A stretch of DNA of 7,717 nucleotides from assembly GCA_035702985.1 (NCBI GenBank), contig DASSZD010000191.1, positions 1 through 7,717 on the forward strand. Direction: 5' to 3'. Below the pieces are notes generated by a model. The model did not search any database. It was not told where the DNA came from and saw nothing but the letters and a program-made list of their open reading frames with translations. Both the position numbers and the translations under genes were made by a program. The stretch is from JAKAXG01 sp035702985. Lineage in GTDB: Bacteria; Actinomycetota; Acidimicrobiia; Acidimicrobiales; Palsa-688. Positions 1 to 4,562 of the stretch are shown here, piece after piece (position 1 is the first letter of the stretch; every line of letters starts with the position of its first letter).

Positions 1-714
1 GCGGTACGGGCCGCCCCCGCCGGCTGGGTCCCGGCCGGCCCGGACCCGTACCGGTCCGCTCCCCCGTTCCCGCCGGCCGGCGGGCCCCACACCGACGAGT
101 TCGACGCCGCCCCGGCGCCCCGGCGCAACCACCGCACCGAGCGGCGGGTAGGCCTGGTGGTGCTGGGCCTGGTGATCATCGGGGCGCTGGTGGCCGCCGG
201 TCTCCTGACCTCCGGGTCGCACCCGGGATCGGCCGGCAACCCGACCCAGCCGACCACCGCCTCGGGCGGCACCGGCCCGGCCCGGCACATCGCCCGCGTC
301 AGTGTGTATCTGAGCGTCACCGGGCACAGCCTGGACAACCCGAACGAGACCCCGCTCACCTTCGACGGCAACCCGGCCACCTACTGGCAGAGCGAGGTGT
401 ACACCAACCCCCGGTTCGGGAACCTGTACCCGGGGATCGGACTGGTCATCGACCTGGGCTCGTCATCGGGCCTGCACTCGCTCAGCGTCACCTCCCCCAC
501 CACCGGTTGGGCGGGGTCGGCCTACGTGTCCAGCCACGACGTGGGGGTGGGCCAGCCGCTGTCGGACTGGGGCTCGCCCACCGCCACCAAGTCGGGCATC
601 AGCGGGAGCACGGAGCTCAGCCTGTCCGGCCGGCACGGCCGCTACGTGATGCTGTGGATCACCGACCTGGGCCCGGCCGACACCATCAAGGTGGCCGAGC
701 TGGCCGTCCGGTAG
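1..714 (+). CDS. C-terminal part of a membrane-anchored protein with an extracellular discoidin-like (F5/8 type C) domain, murJ-neighbourhood family; 5' end outside window
   Basis: The frame is open from base 1 to the TAG at 712-714, giving 237 residues of a protein whose start lies upstream. The visible order is a Pro/Ala-rich, basic-ended linker (residues 1-49), one transmembrane helix (about 50-69, Leu/Val/Ile/Gly-rich), a Gly/Ser/Thr-rich linker (70-95) and a beta-rich domain (about 96-237). That domain has the pattern FDGNPATYWQSEVY followed by GIGLVIDLG. The pattern recalls the galactose-binding/discoidin-like C-terminal domain of actinobacterial kinase-like proteins encoded with or fused to the lipid II flippase MurJ, such as the mycobacterial Rv3910 type. 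Its place upstream of trxB-trxA fits that family. In this family the linker and helix join an intracellular kinase-like domain to the extracellular domain; whether a kinase or MurJ part exists here cannot be seen. The link to peptidoglycan precursor export is inferred from family and context. Confidence 0.8.
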   Translation, partial: AVRAAPAGWVPAGPDPYRSAPPFPPAGGPHTDEFDAAPAPRRNHRTERRVGLVVLGLVIIGALVAAGLLTSGSHPGSAGNPTQPTTASGGTGPARHIARVSVYLSVTGHSLDNPNETPLTFDGNPATYWQSEVYTNPRFGNLYPGIGLVIDLGSSSGLHSLSVTSPTTGWAGSAYVSSHDVGVGQPLSDWGSPTATKSGISGSTELSLSGRHGRYVMLWITDLGPADTIKVAELAVR

Positions 715-791
715 CCCGGGCCGCCGCCTTCACCTTCCCGGCATTCCGCCCGTAGTTCCCGGATCGCCGGTAACCCCCGGATCGGCCGAGA

Positions 792-821
792 TCGAAGCGC
801 GGGGCCATAGCTGGGTAGGCT
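792..821 (+). promoter_or_regulatory. Possible promoter for the small membrane protein, giving a leaderless transcript
   Basis: TAGGCT at 816-821 fits the actinobacterial -10 pattern TANNNT and ends six bases before the ATG at 828, so transcription would start at or next to the start codon. TCGAAG at 792-797, 18 bp further up, is only a weak -35 match. No good Shine-Dalgarno lies before the ATG, which agrees with leaderless expression. The evidence is pattern only. Confidence 0.35.
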
Positions 822-827
822 CTCAGC

Positions 828-1190
828 ATGTCGACCACCCCCTCGCCGTCCGGGCCGGCCACCCCCTCGCCGTCCGGGCCGGCCACCCCCGACCAGGAGT
901 GGCCAGCGCAGGTTGCCGCCCGCATCGAGACGGCGGTGGCGACCGTCCGGGACAAGACCACCGTCCCGGCCATCCTGGCCGCCGAGGGCATCGTCTACGG
1001 AGCGGTGCTGGCCGTGCTGGGCACTGCCCTGTTCATCCTGTTCATGATCGCCCTGGTCCGCCTGGTGGTGGTGTACCTGCCGGTGCACCCCGTCGGCCGG
1101 CGGGTCTGGATCGTGGATGCCGGCGCTTCGGCAATATTGCTCGCCCTCGGAACGTTCTTATGGCGGAAGAGGCGCCCCAAGAGCGCCTGA
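828..1190 (+). CDS. Small two-helix membrane protein of unknown function, upstream of trxB
   Basis: The product has 120 residues. The N-terminus (1-22) is a low-complexity Pro/Ser/Thr segment built from two copies of TPSPSGPA. It is followed by a short amphipathic stretch containing EWPAQVAARIETAV and then VRDKTT (about 24-45), a first hydrophobic helix (about 55-82), a short loop with basic residues, a second helix (about 93-112) and the basic tail WRKRRPKSA. Basic residues at the tail suggest that the C-terminus is cytoplasmic. It resembles the small holin-like or phage-shock-like membrane proteins annotated as hypothetical in actinobacteria, but no specific family can be proven by eye. The gene ends 20 bp before trxB and is probably co-transcribed with it. 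In mycobacteria this slot holds sigM and its anti-sigma gene; this protein looks like neither. The ATG at 828 is chosen because it follows a -10-like hexamer at leaderless spacing and there is no better start upstream. Confidence 0.8.
   Translation: MSTTPSPSGPATPSPSGPATPDQEWPAQVAARIETAVATVRDKTTVPAILAAEGIVYGAVLAVLGTALFILFMIALVRLVVVYLPVHPVGRRVWIVDAGASAILLALGTFLWRKRRPKSA
837..890 (+). repeat. In-frame 24-bp tandem repeat (two identical units plus 6 bp) inside the small membrane protein gene
   Basis: 837-860 and 861-884 are identical 24-bp units and 885-890 begins a third. Each encodes the eight residues TPSPSGPA. The unit length is a multiple of three, so gain or loss of copies by slippage would keep the frame and change only the length of the flexible tail. 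Confidence 0.95.
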
Positions 1191-1197
1191 ACCCAGT

Positions 1198-1204
1198 AGG
1201 AGAA
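1198..1204 (+). promoter_or_regulatory. Shine-Dalgarno that fixes the trxB start
   Basis: AGGAGAA lies 6 bases before the ATG at 1211. The trxB frame stays open far upstream through the preceding gene, so this site and the onset of family similarity decide the start. Confidence 0.85.
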
Positions 1205-1210
1205 GCGCTG

Positions 1211-2191
1211 ATGACCAACAGCGGCGGTGCCCCCATCCGCGACGTACTGATAATCGGTTCCGGGCCGGCCGGTCTGACCGCGGCCATCTACACGGCCCGG
1301 GCCAACCTGGCCCCGCTGGTGATCGAGGGTGAGCCCTCCTCGACCAGCGACCAGCCCGGCGGCCAGCTGATGCTCACCACCGACATCGAGAACTTCCCCG
1401 GCTTCGTCGAGGGCCTGGCCGGCCCGCAGCTGATGGGCAACATGCGGGCCCAGGCGGAGCGCTTCGGTGCCGAGTTCCTGACCACCAAGGTGCAGCGGGT
1501 GGACTTCGCGGCCCGGCCGTTCCGGGTGTGGGCGTCCGACCCGTCCACCGGCGAGAGCGTCGAGTACCAGGCCCGGTCGGTGATCGTCTCCACCGGGGCC
1601 AGAAGCCTGATGCTGGGCCTGCCGGCCGAGGAGCGGCTGCTCAGCCGGGGTCTGTCGACCTGCGCCACCTGCGACGGGTTCTTCTTCCGGGGTCAGGACA
1701 TAGCCGTGATCGGCGGCGGGGACTCGGCGCTGGAGGAGGCCATATTCCTGACCAAGTTCGGTGAGACCGTCACCGTGGTGCACCGCCGCAAGGAACTGCG
1801 GGCCAGCAAGATCATGCAGGACCGGGCGTTCAAGAACCCCAAGATCCGCTTCGTGTGGGATTCGGTGGTCACCGACATCGTCGGCGAGAGCAAGGTCGAG
1901 GGGCTGCAGCTGCGCAACGTGGTGACCGGGGAGGAGTCCGTCCTGCCGGTGAGCGGGGTGTTCGTGGCCATCGGCCACGTCCCCAACACGGCTCTGTTCG
2001 ACGGGCAGCTGGACATGGACGAGACCGGTTACCTGCGCACCGCCCCCGGCTCCACCGCCACCAACATCCCGGGGGTGTTCGCCGCCGGCGACGTGCAGGA
2101 CCACACCTACCGCCAGGCCATCACCGCGGCCGGGAGCGGCTGCATGGCCGCCATCGATGCGGAGCGGTGGCTGGAGGCGTCGGCCAGCTGA
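1211..2191 (+). CDS. trxB: Thioredoxin reductase (NADPH, FAD)
   Basis: This cytoplasmic flavoenzyme passes electrons from NADPH through FAD and a redox disulfide to thioredoxin. The 326-residue product is of normal family length. Motifs in order are the FAD dinucleotide-binding GSGPAG (16-21), PGGQL (49-53), the redox-active CATC (151-154) inside the NADPH domain, the NADPH-binding GGGDSALEEA (168-177), HRRKELRASK (191-200) with the arginines that recognise the NADPH 2'-phosphate, and the C-terminal FAD motif GVFAAGDVQD (288-297) followed by RQAITAAGSG. All key residues are present. It is followed 88 bp later by trxA, its substrate, probably in one operon. The start at 1211 is set by AGGAGAA just upstream and by the beginning of the Rossmann fold (IRDVLIIGSG). 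The open frame upstream of it is not used because it overlaps the preceding gene and shows no similarity to the family. Confidence 0.98.
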   Translation: MTNSGGAPIRDVLIIGSGPAGLTAAIYTARANLAPLVIEGEPSSTSDQPGGQLMLTTDIENFPGFVEGLAGPQLMGNMRAQAERFGAEFLTTKVQRVDFAARPFRVWASDPSTGESVEYQARSVIVSTGARSLMLGLPAEERLLSRGLSTCATCDGFFFRGQDIAVIGGGDSALEEAIFLTKFGETVTVVHRRKELRASKIMQDRAFKNPKIRFVWDSVVTDIVGESKVEGLQLRNVVTGEESVLPVSGVFVAIGHVPNTALFDGQLDMDETGYLRTAPGSTATNIPGVFAAGDVQDHTYRQAITAAGSGCMAAIDAERWLEASAS

Positions 2192-2240
2192 TCTGGTCGC
2201 GGAATGGGCAGCCCGATTTCCGGGTTGTGTATTTGGAAGC

Positions 2241-2255
2241 CCGGGAGGATCCCGG
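2241..2255 (+). other. Small hairpin between trxB and trxA
   Basis: CCGGGA (2241-2246) and TCCCGG (2250-2255) form a 6-bp stem with a 3-base loop, 8 bases before the trxA Shine-Dalgarno. It is GC-rich and lacks a T-run, so it is not a terminator. It could mark a processing or stability element that separates the two messages. It may also be chance in such GC-rich DNA. Confidence 0.3.
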
Positions 2256-2263
2256 CAGCAACG

Positions 2264-2282
2264 AAGGAAGGCGATGTAAGTG
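2264..2282 (+). promoter_or_regulatory. trxA ribosome-binding site followed by an ATG-TAA start-stop before the GTG start
   Basis: AAGGAAGG at 2264-2271 lies 8 bases before the GTG at 2280, a normal spacing. Between them ATG (2274-2276) is followed at once, in the same frame, by TAA (2277-2279) and then by GTG. The ATG is only 2 bases from the Shine-Dalgarno, too close for efficient use, so GTG is the real start. The in-frame TAA rules out any upstream start. Confidence 0.8.
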
Positions 2283-2606
2283 GCTCAACCCGAGTTGACC
2301 CTCACGGACCAGACGTTCGACGAGGAGATCAAGGCTGCGTCTGAACCGGTCCTGGTCGATTTCTGGGCGGAGTGGTGCGGACCGTGCAAGATGGTCGCTC
2401 CCATCCTCGAGGAGATCGCCACCGAGCAGGCCGGCAGGCTGAAGGTCGGCAAGATCAACATCGACGAGAACCTGGAGCTGGCCCGCCGCTTCGAGGTCAT
2501 GAGCATCCCCACCATGATCCTGTTCAAGGATGGCGAGCCGCAGGTGCGCATCGTCGGCGCCAAGGGCAAGGGCCAACTCCTCCAGGAGCTGCACCCCTAC
2601 CTCTGA
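2280..2606 (+). CDS. trxA: Thioredoxin
   Basis: This small cytoplasmic protein-disulfide reductase is recharged by the product of trxB just upstream. The 108-residue product has the standard length and a complete fold: a first strand (about 22-31, PVLVDFWA), the active site WCGPCK (32-37) with redox cysteines C33 and C36, the buried aspartate in the strand before it (D27), the KINIDEN strand (58-64), and the cis-proline loop SIPT (75-78, P77) facing the active site. The C-terminal GAKGKGQLLQELHPYL corresponds to the final helix. The start is GTG at 2280 with AAGGAAGG 8 bases upstream. The gene is the last of the rightward operon and is followed by a strong hairpin terminator. In mycobacteria the next gene is the amidase-like cwlM; here that position is empty on this strand. 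Confidence 0.98.
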   Translation: MAQPELTLTDQTFDEEIKAASEPVLVDFWAEWCGPCKMVAPILEEIATEQAGRLKVGKINIDENLELARRFEVMSIPTMILFKDGEPQVRIVGAKGKGQLLQELHPYL

Positions 2607-2641
2607 TCGCAGCCCGATCCCCTTTCGAGATGTTGGAATAG

Positions 2642-2672
2642 AGCGCCGGGGCCCACGGGCCCCGGCGCTTTC
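2642..2672 (+). terminator. Rho-independent terminator of the trxB-trxA operon
   Basis: AGCGCCGGGGCCC (2642-2654) and GGGCCCCGGCGCT (2657-2669) are perfect inverted repeats. They form a 12-13 bp GC-rich stem with a tiny ACG-centred loop, followed by a short TTTC tail, 36 bp after the trxA stop. The T-tract is short, as is common in actinobacteria. The opposite strand has no T-run after the stem, so it probably acts mainly rightward. Confidence 0.85.
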
Positions 2673-2733
2673 ACTTGTGCCCTCGCACCCCAGGTTCGCT
2701 CCACCAGGCACCCCGCCGGTGTGCCGTGTCGCC

Positions 2734-2795
2734 GGCGCCCGCCACCCGCCACCCGGCGCCCCCACCCGGCGCCCGCCACCCGGCGCCCGCCACCC
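2734..2795. repeat. GC-rich 14-bp tandem repeat, about 4.5 units
   Basis: Three exact copies of GGCGCCCGCCACCC lie at 2734-2747, 2768-2781 and 2782-2795. Between them are a 7-bp half unit (2748-2754) and a copy lacking one base (2755-2767). The unit is itself made of the two related halves GGCGCCC and GCCACCC. The array fills the space between the trxA terminator and the stop codon of the leftward gene and would be in the 3' untranslated part of that gene. Unequal units point to slippage. Confidence 0.9.
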
Positions 2796-2800
2796 GGCGG

Positions 2801-3268
2801 TCAGGCGTGGCTGCCGTGCCCGCCGGGGCAGCCGGCGCTGTAGGTCGTCCACGGGCTGTAGTGCCAGCTGGGTGAGCCGACCGGCCGTAGTCCGCCGGTG
2901 CCGGGGCCGCTGTTGCCGCTCTGGCCCATGGTGGATCCGCTGGTGCGGTGCAGGTCGTAGCCGTTGCGGGAGCGCAGCACCTGGCTGGGGTGGTGGATCA
3001 TCGGTGAGGCCGCCGAGCCCACAATGGCCCCTGGCATGCAGGCCCCGATAGACGGCGCTTCGAGCGTAGCGGGTGTCCGCACGGGTGCCGCGTCCGCGGC
3101 CGTTGCCTCGGCGGGGGTGGTCAGTACGGCGGCCGGCATCGAGCCGGGCGCGGCGGTCGGCGAGGCGCTGGCCGTTCCGGCGCCGAAGGCGATTCCGCCG
3201 GCCCCTAATGCCGCTGCCACCCCCAGACCTACCACCGTGGCCCCCAGCCGAGATGTGCGCGCGTGCAT
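2801..3268 (-). CDS. Small exported protein of unknown function
   Basis: The product has 155 residues. It starts with a clear Sec signal peptide: basic MHARTSR, a hydrophobic core rich in Gly/Ala/Val (about 9-30), and the likely cleavage site ASA before SPTAAP at about residue 36. The mature part has an Ala/Pro/Thr-rich linker (about 36-72) and a Gly/Ser/His/Tyr-rich C-terminal part. It contains only two cysteines, in ACMPG and AGCPG, which could form one disulfide outside the cytoplasm. I recognise no enzyme motif. The ATG at 3266-3268 is supported by a purine-rich ribosome-binding region on the minus strand (GAGGAG and AGAGG between 3287 and 3274). The gene follows parB in the same direction but is 418 bp away, so it probably has its own promoter. 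Its location recalls the place of cell-wall genes near trxA in relatives, but a wall role is only inference. Confidence 0.72.
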   Translation of the reverse strand: MHARTSRLGATVVGLGVAAALGAGGIAFGAGTASASPTAAPGSMPAAVLTTPAEATAADAAPVRTPATLEAPSIGACMPGAIVGSAASPMIHHPSQVLRSRNGYDLHRTSGSTMGQSGNSGPGTGGLRPVGSPSWHYSPWTTYSAGCPGGHGSHA

Positions 3269-3408
3269 CAGGTCCTCTTCTCTCCTCGTTGGCGTCCGTC
3301 GTGCTGCGGTCGGAGCCTCCCGGTGGGACCACCTGCCCAGGCGGGCGGTGCCACGTCTGGACCCAGCCGGTCCCTGGATGGCTCGGTCCGCTCACTGAGA
3401 GATCTACC
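3269..3408 (-). promoter_or_regulatory. GC-rich, probably structured leader of the exported-protein gene; weak resemblance to a c-di-AMP (ydaO) riboswitch
   Basis: On the minus strand the 140 bases before the start codon contain several short complementary pairs. Examples are GGACC/GGTCC, CCGCCT/AGGTGG around GGGC, and GGTGG/CCACC. The proximal end carries CTCCGACCGCAGC about 40 bases before the ATG, and the distal end has GATCTCTCAGTGAGCGGACC. Both recall the two ends of actinobacterial ydaO elements, which often precede genes for exported wall-lytic proteins. The highly conserved GGGGTGAAT-like core of that riboswitch is not visible, so this is only a lead. No convincing -10/-35 pair was found in this region. 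Confidence 0.2.
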
Positions 3409-3494
3409 CGCCCGCCCGCGTGCGGTTAGGACACATGCGGTCCTGATTCGACCTCCAAACGGTCCGGGCCGCCCCCGAAATTCGCCCGTTCAGC

Positions 3495-3533
3495 TGGGTA
3501 AAAAGCACCTCGAGTGGGTAATGGCACCTCGAG
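3495..3533. repeat. Two adjacent 19-20 bp direct repeats containing CTCGAG
   Basis: 3495-3514 and 3515-3533 both read TGGGTAA, then 2-3 variable bases, then GCACCTCGAG. They are back to back, so the CTCGAG palindromes (3509-3514 and 3528-3533) are 19 bp apart, close to two helical turns. A third CTCGAG occurs at 3646-3651. Paired sites on one face of the helix suggest a regulator-binding region between parB and the exported-protein gene. No regulator can be named. Confidence 0.7.
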
Positions 3534-3583
3534 GGCCATGCGACCAGCTGTGTAGCACCCAGGTTCTGCCCATCAAACTGACG

Positions 3584-3616
3584 ATATCCACAGACTTAAC
3601 CACAGTCTGTGGAAGA
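3584..3616. promoter_or_regulatory. Cluster of DnaA-box-like 9-mers overlapping an inverted repeat
   Basis: ATATCCACA (3584-3592) and TTAACCACA (3596-3604) each differ by one base from the DnaA box TTATCCACA. TGTGGAAGA (3608-3616) is a two-mismatch box on the other strand. Their starts are exactly 12 bp apart. The first and third are also the arms of a perfect inverted repeat, TCCACAGACT (3587-3596) and AGTCTGTGGA (3604-3613), with a 7-base centre. The stretch is poorer in G+C than its surroundings. It lies about 70 bp beyond the parB stop. The inverted repeat could instead be a parB 3' hairpin, but no T-run follows it on the minus strand. Confidence 0.45.
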
Positions 3617-3642
3617 GATAGAGCCGAGAAGAACCTCAGGTC

Positions 3643-3661
3643 GCGCTCGAGACTGGAGCGC
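3643..3661 (-). terminator. Weak hairpin downstream of parB, possible terminator
   Basis: GCGCTC (3643-3648) and GAGCGC (3656-3661) can pair with a 7-base loop, starting 25 bp beyond the parB stop. The following minus-strand bases are only moderately T-rich, so termination here is uncertain. Confidence 0.22.
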
Positions 3662-3686
3662 CTTCGGGCCCGCGGCTGAGCGCCTT

Positions 3687-4562
3687 TCAGCCTTCCGGAG
3701 GCTCGGTCATGGCCCGGTAGATGCGTTCGAGGTCCTCCAGCGAACCGAAGTCGATGGTCACCTTGCCCCGTTTGGTCCCGAGTTGGACCTTTACCCGGGT
3801 GTCCAGGTGGGCCGACAGGAGCTCCTCCAGCTCCAGGATCCCCGGAGGCCGCAGTTTGGTCTGGCGGGCCATACGCTCGCGATCGGCCCCGCCCAGCTCA
3901 TTGCGTTCCTTGACGGCGTCCTCGACCGCCCGCACCGAGAGCTGCTCGGCCACCGCCCGTCGGGCCAATGCCTCCTGGAACGCCCGGTCGGGTGTGCCGA
4001 GGAGGGCACGGGCGTGACCGGCGCTGAGCTGACCGTCGCTCACCAGTTTCTGCACCGTCGGCGGCAGCTGGAACAGGCGGAGGGTGTTGGTGATGGCGGC
4101 CCGGCTCTTGCCGACCCGGGACGAGAGCTGCTCATGGGTCAGTCCGAAGTCCTCGATGAGCTGCTGGTAGGCGGCCGCCTCCTCTAGGGGGTTGAGATCC
4201 TGGCGGTGCAGGTTCTCGATGAGGGCGTGCTCCACCCGGCCCAGATCGGAGACGGTACGAACGATGGCGGGTACCGTCTGCAGGCCGGCCCGCTTGGCGG
4301 CCCGCCACCGGCGCTCACCGGCGATCAACTCGTAACGCCCCTCGTCGGTCTCACGGACCAGGACCGGCTGGAGTACTCCCACCTCCCTGATGGAGGCGGT
4401 CAGCGCCGCCAGGGCCTCCTCGTCGAAGGCCTGCCGAGGCTGGTGCTGGTTGGGCTCGATGCCCGACACCGGGATATCCACGAGCGCGGAACTCCGGTCC
4501 CCGGTGACCTCTGTCGGGATCAGAGCACCCAGGCCCTTACCTAATCCGCTGCGGCGCGCCAC
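3687..4562 (-). CDS. parB: Chromosome partitioning protein ParB, parS-binding CTPase clamp
   Basis: ParB loads at parS, spreads as a CTP-dependent sliding clamp and is moved by ParA to segregate replication origins. The 291-residue product is of normal length. In order it has the N-terminal ParA-contact peptide ending GLGKGLGALIP (6-16), the CTP-binding region with GERRWRA (82-88) and ENLHRQDLNPLEEA (116-129), the helix-turn-helix that reads parS (LTHEQLSSRVGKSRAAITNT, 141-160), the LSAGHARALLG segment (179-189), a charged linker, and the C-terminal dimerisation domain ending LEDLERIYRAM (275-285). All catalytic and binding motifs are intact. The start is GTG at 4560-4562, placed by a perfect Shine-Dalgarno. 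This start lies inside the end of parA, with a 26-bp overlap, so translation of the two is probably coupled. The two parS sites lie 1.4 kb away, upstream of parA. Confidence 0.98.
   Translation of the reverse strand: MARRSGLGKGLGALIPTEVTGDRSSALVDIPVSGIEPNQHQPRQAFDEEALAALTASIREVGVLQPVLVRETDEGRYELIAGERRWRAAKRAGLQTVPAIVRTVSDLGRVEHALIENLHRQDLNPLEEAAAYQQLIEDFGLTHEQLSSRVGKSRAAITNTLRLFQLPPTVQKLVSDGQLSAGHARALLGTPDRAFQEALARRAVAEQLSVRAVEDAVKERNELGGADRERMARQTKLRPPGILELEELLSAHLDTRVKVQLGTKRGKVTIDFGSLEDLERIYRAMTEPPEG

Noticed and set aside
899..1210. Open frame extending trxB upstream by 104 codons
   Set aside because: It overlaps the small membrane protein in another frame, encodes Arg/Gly-rich sequence unlike the reductase family, and the Shine-Dalgarno at 1198-1204 supports the start at 1211.
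995..2104. 369-codon minus-strand open frame opposite trxB
   Set aside because: It is a mirror of a strongly biased GC-rich gene. The composition is His/Gly/Arg-rich with no domain.
2734..2795. CRISPR-like array
   Set aside because: The units are contiguous 14-mers with no spacers, so this is a simple tandem repeat.
2121..3395. 424-codon minus-strand open frame across trxA and the exported-protein gene
   Set aside because: It crosses a well-supported gene and a terminator, and the Arg/Gly-rich sequence has no family features. The signal-peptide frame at 2801-3268 is better.
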